NCBI GenBank assembly: GCA_965222175.1
Contig: OZ244938.1
Coordinates: forward strand, 2,232,001-2,296,000
From: NORP240 sp965222175
GTDB lineage: Bacteria; Pseudomonadota; Gammaproteobacteria; Pseudomonadales; Pseudohongiellaceae
DNA length: 64,000 nucleotides
Direction: 5' to 3'
Each line of letters opens with the position of its first letter. Position 1 is the first letter of the stretch. Below are positions 1 through 8,586 of this stretch, piece by piece. The notes beneath the pieces were generated by a model. It did no database searches. It worked only from the letters and a program-made list of their open reading frames with translations, and had not been told where the DNA came from. The position numbers and the translations under genes were made by a program.

Positions 1-1733
1 TCGTCGGCGATTGATGTCAGTGCTTTCTCCAACTCGCGGATACGTTCCTGCCAGTAGAATTCGATCAGGCGGTGCATGCGCACGCAGGTTACCTTGTCGA
101 TACAGACTAACATCGCCTTGCCGGTCTCCCAGGCGGTCGCGTAATGCTGCACGAAATCGCGCGCCACCTGGTCGAGCCGCTTGTCAGCGGTAATGATGTG
201 ATAGTCGCGCTTGAGTTCCCGTTCCAGCCGCTGCTCGACATCGATGTTGTCGGTCTCCAGCTCCTCCAGCTTTTCGGCAATGCGTTCGTTAAGATCGCCG
301 ACGGCCACGCCCAGCTTCTCGCCGCGGGCGTCGTAGTAGAGCGGCACGGTGGCATTGTCGTCCACTGCCCGCTGGAAATCGTAGGTGGAGACATACTCGC
401 CGAACACCCGGCGCGTGATCTCGTCGTCCTTGAACAGCGGGGTGCCGGTAAAGCCGATGTAGCTGGCATTGGGCAGGGCGTTGCGCAGATTGAGCGCCAG
501 CGTGCCGTACTGGGTACGGTGTGCCTCGTCGGTGATGACAATGATGTCGTCCCGCTCGCTATACGCCTGTTCCGGCTCCACCTTTTTGTTGAACTTCTGG
601 ATCAGCGAAAACACGTAGGCCTTGGGCTGGGTCAGCAGCTCGTTCAGGTGATGGCCGCTGGCGGCACGGCATTGCTCCTGCTCGCTCACCACGCCGCAAT
701 GGGCGAAGGTCTTGTAGATCTGGGTATCGAGATCATCGCGGTCGGTCAGCACCAGAAAGGTAAAGTTGCCGCCAAGCTTGCGGTGCACCTTGCGGGTGAA
801 CATCACCATGGAATAGCTCTTGCCCGAACCCTGGGTGTGCCAGAACACCCCCAGTTTGCCCTGGCGCGCCTTGCGTTCGCTCACCGCTTCGATGGCGCGA
901 TTGACACCCAGAAACTGGTGATTGCGGGCGATGATCTTCTTCGACTCGCCCGCGGACTCATCAAACAGAATAAAGTTCTCCACCAGATCGAGAAAATTGC
1001 GTTTCTCGCACACCCCCTTGAGCAGGGTCTCCATGTCTACCACGCCCGGCGCCTCCTCGGCCAGACGCTTCCAGTCGTTGAAATGTTCCCAGCGGCTGGT
1101 GATGGAACCGATCTTCGCCTGCTCACCATTACCGAACATCACAATCGCATTGTGGTGGAACGAGTGCGGGATGGTGTCGCGGTAGTCGGAGAAATTCTGC
1201 TCGAAGGCGGCCTTGAGATTCTTGTGCAGATTCTTGCACTCGATGAACAGTAGCGGCAGACCGTTGACGAAGCCGATGATATCCGCCCGCCGCCGATAGA
1301 GATCCCCTCGCACCCACAGCTCGCGCACACAGAGAAAATCGTTGTTGGTCGGCTCATCGAAATCGAACATGCGCAACCGCTGCCGCACCCGCTCACCTTT
1401 ATCGTTGCGGAAGGTGACCTGCACCCCGTCGCGCATTTGGCTGTACTTCTCCCGGTTGGTGGCGACCAGGGTCTGTGAAGCGACGGCGGTGGTAATCTGC
1501 CGCACCGCATCATCGTAAGCCGCAGCAGCGAGGCCCGGGTTTAGCGCCATCAGTTTTTCGCGCAATGGGCGCGTCAGCACCACCTCACGATCGGAAGCAC
1601 GGCCCAACAGACTGTCCAGCCCAAAGTCCTCGTTGTTGTAGGCATACACCGATCGCCAGCCGAGCTGCCGCTCCAGGTAGTCGGCGGTGGTCTGCTGGAC
1701 GAGGGTGTCTTCGGTGTAGGCGTTAGTATTCAT
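1..1733 (-). CDS. hsdR: Type I restriction enzyme, R (restriction/translocase) subunit, 5' part only
   Basis: The reading frame opens with ATG at 1733 and stays open to the left edge, giving the first 577 residues of a protein usually about 1000 residues long. It cuts DNA after ATP-driven translocation in a complex with HsdM and HsdS. Visible in order are an N-terminal nuclease core (ADIIGF followed by the IECK signature), a Walker A (QGSGKS), a DEAH motif within ITDEAHRTQYG, and the SF2 motif III GFTGTPL. The start lies 15 bases after the stop of the upstream helicase-nuclease gene, so the two are probably co-transcribed. It is about 9 kb from hsdM and hsdS with four other intact genes between, which is not the usual layout. 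The family call is firm; the C-terminal assembly domain is not in view. Confidence 0.95.
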   Translation of the reverse strand, partial: MNTNAYTEDTLVQQTTADYLERQLGWRSVYAYNNEDFGLDSLLGRASDREVVLTRPLREKLMALNPGLAAAAYDDAVRQITTAVASQTLVATNREKYSQMRDGVQVTFRNDKGERVRQRLRMFDFDEPTNNDFLCVRELWVRGDLYRRRADIIGFVNGLPLLFIECKNLHKNLKAAFEQNFSDYRDTIPHSFHHNAIVMFGNGEQAKIGSITSRWEHFNDWKRLAEEAPGVVDMETLLKGVCEKRNFLDLVENFILFDESAGESKKIIARNHQFLGVNRAIEAVSERKARQGKLGVFWHTQGSGKSYSMVMFTRKVHRKLGGNFTFLVLTDRDDLDTQIYKTFAHCGVVSEQEQCRAASGHHLNELLTQPKAYVFSLIQKFNKKVEPEQAYSERDDIIVITDEAHRTQYGTLALNLRNALPNASYIGFTGTPLFKDDEITRRVFGEYVSTYDFQRAVDDNATVPLYYDARGEKLGVAVGDLNERIAEKLEELETDNIDVEQRLERELKRDYHIITADKRLDQVARDFVQHYATAWETGKAMLVCIDKVTCVRMHRLIEFYWQERIRELEKALTSIAD

Positions 1734-1748
1734 ATTAATCTTATACTG

Positions 1749-4241
1749 CTACAGATCACGCAGCCGAGGTTTCTCGAGCGTATCCAGGCAATCAGGCCAG
1801 ATAAGCTCTCTTTGTGAAAACACCTTAAAAAGCGTACTTCTCAATGTTATGGGAAGCGCTTCTCGAGCCGCATCCGCAAGAGCCGCTTTCAGTCGCTCTG
1901 CTAAATCTCTAAACTGTTCAAGCTCGATAACAAGATATTCGTCTGATGGATTGGCATTGTCCGTTACGCCAACGATCGGCCCCACGAACACCGGCAGTAT
2001 TTCTTGCACCCCAATATTGTCCTTGACCCACTGAACGTGGTCACTCAATTGGCCTACTTCTTTTTTCTGATACCGTGAGGTTAAGTTCTTGTCAGTTTTT
2101 ACTTCCATACATAATGCGGGCATCCCCTCCGCGACCCACAGAACATCCGGTCCGGTGCGGAATTCCTTATCTGGACGGGTGGCTTCAAGCCCAAGATACT
2201 GTCCCAATGCACGTAAGGCCTCTTCTGTCTGTCCAGAAGTTCCGGTTCCATCAAGATGTGCCAAGTCCGCATTCAATGTTCTTGGCATGATAATGGTGCC
2301 GTCAGCCAATATCTTTAGCTGCTGGTCAACCTCTACGATTTGTTGCGGAATCGCCTCGCCTTTTTCTGTTTCCACCTCTCTTGGATAGGCAGGTATATTC
2401 CTTTGACTGGCATGCGCTCGCACAAACATCTCTTGTGCAGCATCGTCGTCACCGAGAAACAGGTATGCCGTCCCTAACCACATGCAGTGCCAAGCACCAG
2501 TACTGGCACTCAAGGAAAAGGCTTCCTCTAAGGTAGATGCCAAACTTTTAGCAGCATCCTGATATTCGCGCTGCCACATCAACAACCCGTATTCCGCCTC
2601 CGATTTCGCCAGCCGAGTCAGTAAATCAGTATTTACATCGGAGTCTTCCGGCTCCGCACTTGCCATAAATTCATCGTAAGCCGTGATCCAACTTTCATCT
2701 CTCGTCAGGCATTGTCCAGCCGCGGCGGCTAGTTCCTCTGTATTGTCTGCCTGTTCCGATATTGCGTCACCCAGTGCAATTTGTTTCTGCAAGAATGGCG
2801 GCAACACCGCTCTGTTTTTAGGTACCAGCACCCAGTCGACAAGGCGTCTCCCAGTCAATACCACCACTCCGTGATCGCTCATGCCACGGGATATGCGACC
2901 AAAACTTTGCACAATCCGCGAGGCGATGGCCGTTCTCAATGTATTAGCCAACCCTAGTTGCTCCCACATATAGCGCTCAAGTGGACCGACACCCATGGGT
3001 AGGTCGTCTATCACCATCACACGGCAGGTATCGCCGGGTAAATCGACACCATCGTATCTCGCAGCCAATAGCAGCTTCGGCGTTCCCGCATCACTCTTGA
3101 ACACCCGAACGGCTTGGGTCACCTGTTCTCTCGGCGGAGGAGCTACCATATCCTGCCACTTGGCAGCCCGCGCGTAAGTGGGAACCAGCACTAACGCTTT
3201 TTTATCGCTGATCAGTTGCTTGGCTATTTCGGTGTCATCCTGATCTGACCCGATCTGCGATGGGATGATGACTAACCGTTCACACTCACCCGCCGTGGTG
3301 GACGGTGCAGCCACATCATCAGGAACCTTCCCAAAGGTCCGTGCAAACGCATCGGACGCGGCAAGGGTTGCAGAAAGATATACACGACGCCTGCCTTGCT
3401 GAAAGTATGGAAGCGAAAGAACAGGAACAAACGGCGGCGTAATCGTGATATCAGCACCTGAGATCAAAACACAACAGGTATCTACATGATCCCTGATATG
3501 CTCCCAAGCAAAGGTTGTGTTTTGGTTGTCCTGGAGGTTCGCACCATAGAGAATTCTTAACAACTCGGACCGTTGTACGCCAATTTCAAAAGGCGGGATC
3601 AAAAAAAGGCGTTGGCATACCGGGTCCTCTAGCTCTGCGTAACTACCTGACTTACCACATTTGTCGTGATAGTCTTTGAATAGCGCTATTAACTCACTAT
3701 AGACACCGGGAAACGTGTTTCTGTTAATACGCAACGAGAAGTGATCCCGGAGAAGATGTTCTGCGGCGTGAGCATCGTCAAATATAATTGCCGACACATC
3801 CTCTCTTAAAAAACGGGCCCTGCCATTAAATAATGCCTGGTAAGTGGTTATGCAGGGCGCCTCACCTCGGCTATATAAATCATTACTAAACTCACGATGA
3901 AAGTATGTCGTAACATTGAGGCCATACCCTTTAGCTTTCTCCGCCGTTTGTTCAACAAGCTGAATTGAGCTGCATGCATAGAGCACTTTATTTCTGGTTT
4001 CATTAACCAGAGATTGTGCGATCAATAACCCCACCAGAGTTTTCCCGGCGCCGGTGTTGAGTACTATGCCGACGTCGTCTTTTAAACGGTTATCGTACCA
4101 TTTGCGCAGCGCGTCACCCTGTGCCAACCAGAGATCATTGATACCCGGATCTGATACCTTTAGCTTTTGAAAAAGCTCGACGGGATCGACAGGCAACGAT
4201 TCCTTTTTTCTTGGCTTGATATTTGAGAAATCGAATGTCAT
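1749..4241 (-). CDS. XPD/DinG-like SF2 helicase with C-terminal PD-(D/E)XK nuclease-like domain
   Basis: This 830-residue protein carries helicase motifs in order: Walker A GAGKT (residues 64-68), a DEAH-position motif reading DDAH (155-158), SAT in VYLSATL, a motif V-like GVDLPGD, and a motif VI QSFGRISR. GVDLPGD and the Q-x-x-G-R form resemble the XPD/Rad3/DinG branch. The four-cysteine iron-sulfur cluster of that branch is not evident. Near the C-terminus, GPDVLW (Asp699) followed by MEVK (Glu713, Lys715) has the spacing of a PD-(D/E)XK nuclease core. A likely role is unwinding and cutting invading DNA, inferred from domains and from its place in a defence operon. The start follows an AGGAG 9 bases upstream. 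I do not recognise it as a named defence protein. Confidence 0.8.
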   Translation of the reverse strand: MTFDFSNIKPRKKESLPVDPVELFQKLKVSDPGINDLWLAQGDALRKWYDNRLKDDVGIVLNTGAGKTLVGLLIAQSLVNETRNKVLYACSSIQLVEQTAEKAKGYGLNVTTYFHREFSNDLYSRGEAPCITTYQALFNGRARFLREDVSAIIFDDAHAAEHLLRDHFSLRINRNTFPGVYSELIALFKDYHDKCGKSGSYAELEDPVCQRLFLIPPFEIGVQRSELLRILYGANLQDNQNTTFAWEHIRDHVDTCCVLISGADITITPPFVPVLSLPYFQQGRRRVYLSATLAASDAFARTFGKVPDDVAAPSTTAGECERLVIIPSQIGSDQDDTEIAKQLISDKKALVLVPTYARAAKWQDMVAPPPREQVTQAVRVFKSDAGTPKLLLAARYDGVDLPGDTCRVMVIDDLPMGVGPLERYMWEQLGLANTLRTAIASRIVQSFGRISRGMSDHGVVVLTGRRLVDWVLVPKNRAVLPPFLQKQIALGDAISEQADNTEELAAAAGQCLTRDESWITAYDEFMASAEPEDSDVNTDLLTRLAKSEAEYGLLMWQREYQDAAKSLASTLEEAFSLSASTGAWHCMWLGTAYLFLGDDDAAQEMFVRAHASQRNIPAYPREVETEKGEAIPQQIVEVDQQLKILADGTIIMPRTLNADLAHLDGTGTSGQTEEALRALGQYLGLEATRPDKEFRTGPDVLWVAEGMPALCMEVKTDKNLTSRYQKKEVGQLSDHVQWVKDNIGVQEILPVFVGPIVGVTDNANPSDEYLVIELEQFRDLAERLKAALADAAREALPITLRSTLFKVFSQRELIWPDCLDTLEKPRLRDL

Positions 4242-4320
4242 GAATCATGGCTCCTGTCACTTTGTGCATCGAGGCCGACCAATTGGCAGTGCCTCTGGAT
4301 CGCTATGGTGCGAGAAGATT

Positions 4321-4506
4321 TCATACTGCCACCACCCCGTTCATCAGCTGTGGAAAGAACACGTTGCTCTCAATCTCAAGACCACGAAGATCTACAGACC
4401 CGAAGTCCTCATTGTTCCACGCCATTATCCAACGCCATCGGAGTTTCTGCCGCACATGGTCGGTGGAGGTCAGCTGGACGAGAGTATCTTCGCTATAGTT
4501 TTGCAT
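4321..4506 (-). pseudogene. Recombination scar: hsdR head fused to hsdS tail
   Basis: This 61-codon frame is a chimera. Its first 35 or so residues align without gaps to the start of the intact HsdR of this window (YTEDTLVQ against YSEDTLVQ, and NNEDFG in both; about 19 of 34 identical by hand count). Its last residues, FPQLMNGVVAV then stop, match the C-terminus of HsdS (LPRLMNGEVAA then stop). No functional domain remains. It lies between the HamB-like helicase and the XPD-like helicase-nuclease, exactly where an hsdR would start after one cargo set and where an hsdS would end before another. The best reading is a deletion joining two type I operons. It may still be translated as a short peptide, but a function is unlikely. 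Confidence 0.8.
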
Positions 4507-4515
4507 TAATTTGAT

Positions 4516-7500
4516 CTACTCCAGCCCTTCCAGAACCCGCCAAATATGCTGATAGATCCGACCATCGCGCTGGCCGAGTGCTTGCTGCCAGCCGGAATCA
4601 TCTAACGCGTGCAAGCGAGCTCGAACTTCGGGCAGAGGTTGTCCAATTATGTTGCCCATGTTGCGTGAGAGCCGCGTCGCAGCTGCCCTTGGTACACCTA
4701 GTAACCGAAGCGCAACAGCAGAATCATCATTTACGCCGTAATACACTCTGGAAGGCAAATTTCTTAAGGAGCGGAGTTGCGCTTCAGGTAGACCACTACC
4801 AGTGATAGACAGCAATGCACCCAACCCCCATGCGGTGGTCTGCGTTAATCTACCGAACAAGCTCTTCCCACAGTCGGTCATTGCTTTAGTAAGGTCTTGG
4901 TCCGCTCCCAAAAAATACCTATTGGCAATATCGGGAACGGAAGCCCCATTCACCCAGTCCTTGATGATCAGCGCCAACTTATTACCATCGGGGGAGTTCC
5001 CACCAGTAACAGCTTTAAGATTTTCCCGAAGCTCAGGCACTCTGAGTAAAACACCCATCATCCCTTGCAAGTCACGATTTTCAGCGCCAAATAGCGATTC
5101 TCCATTCCATGACTCGCTATTTATCCCTTCATCGCGTACGGCACCGAGAACTGTACGGATGCTTTGCAGTGAGAATCCAGTGCTATCCACGAGTTTTAAA
5201 GGTTGTCCTGGCTCTTGAAGGTACTGGGTGTACTCGCGAATACCTGATAGCAACTGGTTGGCAAGCGCTGAATTTTGATTTCTCAATTTTTCAAAACCAA
5301 AAGTGCCGCGGAGCACCTGCTCAATCTCATCAGAAAAACCTTCCGGCCGCCCCATCTGCCGGTAGGTATGGGCTAGGTACTGGACGAATGTAGACCATTC
5401 CGGCCGACTATAAACGATAGCACCGAGGTCGCCCATAAGAACGCCAGCTTCGTTAGCCAAAGTAATAAGCGCGGAATTTAGTTCCCCAGATTGTTTGTTG
5501 ATGAAGGTCCTGAGTGTATTGGCTTTATCTTGATCTTTTGCCACCAAGGCTACGACCCCAAGTTGCCCCTGGGATACTCGCCCAGCGCGGCCTGCGATGT
5601 TCCAGAAATCCTCAGGAGGCATATCCACACCATAGGGGTATTGGTGCGAAGCCATCACGACGCCAGTAACAGGGAAGTTAACGCCCTGAGCAATCGTTGT
5701 GGTCGCAACCAGGAATTTCAATTCGTCGGCTTCAAACAACCACTCCATTAGAGCCCGTGCATCATCGGAAAGACCAGAGTGGTGAATTCCAACACCAAAA
5801 GACAGCAAATCTATGAGCGGAAATGAACCACCAAATTCATTTCTCAAATAGTCTTGGACGAGCTCGATTTTCCGTGATGGTGCTATTCGATTGGTTTCAA
5901 TCTTAAATCGCTCAGCAAGGCCCCACACCCAATCCGGCCGGGCGTGCATCACGATAACAGGGCCGCGTTCCTGAAGTTTTTGGGCAGTCACTGCCGCCAG
6001 CGAGCTCTGATCGGTTACTTTACTATAGGTAGACGCGATATCTGCGTTCTTCGAAAAAGCAAGCGTTTCATCTACGACAAGGGTTTGTCGAGTGGTATGC
6101 ACTGTTTCCATGCAAAGTTGATAATCATGGCTTCGGCCTTTGATTAGTTTTCCGCGCTCCGGCTGGACAATACCGATCACACGATCATTCGGCTGCCAAT
6201 CGAGAGCAAGACTAACATCCTCAGAGTTTGCGCCACCCAACCACCGTGCAACCTCGCGGGCATTATCAATAAAGGGGGTCAGCAAAAGAAATTGGGCTCG
6301 TTGACATTCGCTATTAATCGTTGCAAGCAGCAATTCTAGCTTTAGACCACGACTGGCACTTTGTATGTTGTGCGCTTCGTCTACAACGACGAGCGTCAAT
6401 GGGCGGCCGATTTCCGCTTCCCAACCCTGACGAAGCATCAGGTCAAGCTTTTCCGGCGTCGTTACGAGTACGCGGAACGCTTGTGCTGGATCATCCAGCC
6501 GAAGTAGATCAGCTTCAATAGTATCCACTTCCAAGGCCGGACTAACCTGTTCAACACTAACACTGAGCGGTTCGAAATCACGGCGTAGTTGCCGCGCAAC
6601 CTGACTCACGAGAGCCTTGGTTGGCGCCAGATACGCAACCCATCCGCGCTCATCGTCGAACTGGTTCAATGCCTGGAGGATACGAAATTCGGCGATTAGC
6701 GTTTTACCGCTAGAAGTAGGCAGGCTTACAACGACAGCTCGGCGACTGGATCCAAGCAATCCCTTCTCCGCCAAAGTCCGGCGCTGGGGTGGAAGCACAT
6801 CGAAAAGCGCTCGGTTACCGCGTCCTCGATCAACAAGGCTCTTGACGAACCTCGTTACACGCGAATTGACGGCTCTCGTCACAGTCCAAATGGAATTTTC
6901 CGCCATTTGCGATGCGCTGGCGGTGAGCAAACGGCTAAGTGGTTCGAGCTCTACCATTTGTGCTTGCTTGCACACAGCCAACACCCTGTCGAAATGTGTG
7001 TCGAGCAGTTGATGGATTTGATACTTGCCATCCACGACGCCATCGGTCATGTAATGGGCGAAAATCTCCGCCGCCTTGGCCAAGTGGTAAAGCCCGATTA
7101 GTTCCAATGCAGTGGCCTTGGCGCGTGCAGGCTCCTGTCCATCCAAATAAGCCTTTTCAAACGATGCCTGAGAGTCGCGTAAGCCAGCGATTCGCTCGAG
7201 CACCGCATCGCGATCTGTCCAGCCATCTTTACGGATCAACCTGAGCCAGATATCCAGAGTAGTTGCCCAAGTTCTTTCGCCCCAATCGCTGGACGTTAAA
7301 GGTAGTTCTGGCCAAGTCTCCTCGCGAAGCCAGCGCGCCGCGTCAGGACCTTTATCGCCCAACACTGCCAACACCGCTGCGCGTAAGAGGAACATACCGC
7401 TGCCCATAGCATCATCTGGTCGTGGAAGGACGCGCAGTAAGCGGAACGCATCGGCTGCGGCGAGTTTTAATTCATTCCGCTTTGCCTCATCATCCGCAGT

Positions 7501-7677
7501 ATTTTCGAGCGTCAGATCGATTACAACCATCTCCAGTGTTTCAGCACAGCGACGGATGAATTCAGCGTCTTCGCTAAAGGGTCTTTTGAGTAATTCCTGA
7601 TAGATCTGAGCATGGCTCGCCTGCTTCAGCGCCTGCTCCCTCGTGTTCCCTAATGCTTCGAGCAACCAATGGCTCAT
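4516..7677 (-). CDS. Ski2-like SF2 helicase, HamB/AbpB-like
   Basis: The protein has 1053 residues. An N-terminal region of about 300 residues without recognised motifs is followed by Walker A TSSGKT (321-326), DEAH (433-436), a motif V-like TTIAQGVNFP and motif VI NIAGRAGR, which together mark the Ski2/Hel308 group of helicases. Its start codon overlaps the stop of the HamA-like nuclease gene (ATGA), so translation is coupled. A small nuclease plus a large Ski2-like helicase is the layout of the Hachiman (HamAB) and AbpAB anti-phage systems, where the helicase senses DNA and the nuclease degrades it. Assignment to that system is an inference from architecture and order. The gene ends 9 bases before the hsdR/hsdS scar, which suggests an hsdR gene once followed it. 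Confidence 0.82.
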   Translation of the reverse strand: MSHWLLEALGNTREQALKQASHAQIYQELLKRPFSEDAEFIRRCAETLEMVVIDLTLENTADDEAKRNELKLAAADAFRLLRVLPRPDDAMGSGMFLLRAAVLAVLGDKGPDAARWLREETWPELPLTSSDWGERTWATTLDIWLRLIRKDGWTDRDAVLERIAGLRDSQASFEKAYLDGQEPARAKATALELIGLYHLAKAAEIFAHYMTDGVVDGKYQIHQLLDTHFDRVLAVCKQAQMVELEPLSRLLTASASQMAENSIWTVTRAVNSRVTRFVKSLVDRGRGNRALFDVLPPQRRTLAEKGLLGSSRRAVVVSLPTSSGKTLIAEFRILQALNQFDDERGWVAYLAPTKALVSQVARQLRRDFEPLSVSVEQVSPALEVDTIEADLLRLDDPAQAFRVLVTTPEKLDLMLRQGWEAEIGRPLTLVVVDEAHNIQSASRGLKLELLLATINSECQRAQFLLLTPFIDNAREVARWLGGANSEDVSLALDWQPNDRVIGIVQPERGKLIKGRSHDYQLCMETVHTTRQTLVVDETLAFSKNADIASTYSKVTDQSSLAAVTAQKLQERGPVIVMHARPDWVWGLAERFKIETNRIAPSRKIELVQDYLRNEFGGSFPLIDLLSFGVGIHHSGLSDDARALMEWLFEADELKFLVATTTIAQGVNFPVTGVVMASHQYPYGVDMPPEDFWNIAGRAGRVSQGQLGVVALVAKDQDKANTLRTFINKQSGELNSALITLANEAGVLMGDLGAIVYSRPEWSTFVQYLAHTYRQMGRPEGFSDEIEQVLRGTFGFEKLRNQNSALANQLLSGIREYTQYLQEPGQPLKLVDSTGFSLQSIRTVLGAVRDEGINSESWNGESLFGAENRDLQGMMGVLLRVPELRENLKAVTGGNSPDGNKLALIIKDWVNGASVPDIANRYFLGADQDLTKAMTDCGKSLFGRLTQTTAWGLGALLSITGSGLPEAQLRSLRNLPSRVYYGVNDDSAVALRLLGVPRAAATRLSRNMGNIIGQPLPEVRARLHALDDSGWQQALGQRDGRIYQHIWRVLEGLE

Positions 7678-8549
7678 GCTCCACCTCCCACGACAAGTCG
7701 AGGCAGATCAGCAATAACACAGGGCAGATAGACCGCCACCAAGTGACAGGTCGTTGGAGACTGGATGTTTTTGGCTAAAGTTTTCCCTCTCGGTCTCAGG
7801 TCCTGTTCATTTGGGTTCGTATCGCGAATCAGTACACCAAACAATGCGATGGCCTTGTTGCCGGAATTCAGAAACAGCCCGACTGCCGCATTGAAGGAGG
7901 TCTCGTGAGCTGTTCCTTTGCAGCGTGGCAACAACCACTTTAGCAATTGATTGATAAGAGTCAGGTTCGTCGCGAGATTGTCGATCTGATGAGCCATGCC
8001 ACTGCGGCCGTTCATGACGTTTGGTGGACTGTTCGCATCAGTGGACGTTTTCACCTCTCCAAGCACAAGACGTGTTTCGCCTTCAATGGTTTCGAAGCCG
8101 ACCAAATCTGCACCCGGCAAGCTGGCTTTGGGTGTCCGTTTGTCGCGCTCCATATTCCAGGGCCAAGTGACCGCATGCTCCCGGTTGAGGTAGGCTTCCG
8201 CCATTGCCTCACCGACAGCCCAATCCCGCTCCTCAGGGGCATTAGAGGCAAGAATTTCATCCAGACTCTCGCGTGCAAATCCGGTATTAGCCAAGCCACG
8301 TAAATGCGCTTCGAACTCTCTTTGGCCCTCCTCGTCATTGAGACGAGATGCCACATCGTTCGACATAAATGTGTCAAATTCTTCCCCGGCATTCATCCCA
8401 ACACCATACCAGGTTACCTGCCTATCTTGAGCTTTGTAGTGCATGGCGGTTAGAGCCGACTCAGTCATACTGCAATACCCCCATTCATCAGGCGCGGCAG
8501 GCGTGGGGGTGCCAGTTGCGTCCTTATGATCGAGTATTTCTCCATACAC
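7674..8549 (-). CDS. HamA-like PD-(D/E)XK nuclease (DUF1837-type, tentative)
   Basis: The protein has 291 residues. The chosen start is GTG at 8549, which has GGAGAGGG six bases upstream; an in-frame ATG lies at codon 28. A nuclease core is visible: a possible helix glutamate in VGEAMAEAYL (Glu114), Asp148 in PGADLVGF, and Glu165 and Lys167 in LGEVK. This fits HamA, the effector nuclease of Hachiman, and the following gene is a HamB-type helicase joined by an ATGA overlap. Residues after about 180 (INQLLKWL, ALFGVLIRD) probably complete the fold. The upstream neighbour is the RloC-like gene, 37 bases away. The nuclease call is fairly sure. The exact family is an inference, and another PD-(D/E)XK family working with a helicase is possible. 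Confidence 0.7.
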   Translation of the reverse strand: MYGEILDHKDATGTPTPAAPDEWGYCSMTESALTAMHYKAQDRQVTWYGVGMNAGEEFDTFMSNDVASRLNDEEGQREFEAHLRGLANTGFARESLDEILASNAPEERDWAVGEAMAEAYLNREHAVTWPWNMERDKRTPKASLPGADLVGFETIEGETRLVLGEVKTSTDANSPPNVMNGRSGMAHQIDNLATNLTLINQLLKWLLPRCKGTAHETSFNAAVGLFLNSGNKAIALFGVLIRDTNPNEQDLRPRGKTLAKNIQSPTTCHLVAVYLPCVIADLPRLVVGGGA

Positions 8550-8586
8550 TCCATGCCCTCTCCGAACAAGAAGTTATCGTGCAATA

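Noticed and set aside
144..1253. A 369-codon open frame on the plus strand across hsdR
   Set aside because: It is the reverse complement of HsdR helicase motifs, and its translation resembles no protein family.
1749..4241. Calling the XPD-like protein DinG
   Set aside because: The iron-sulfur cysteine set is not evident, the DEAH position is DDAH, and a nuclease-like domain is attached at the C-terminus.
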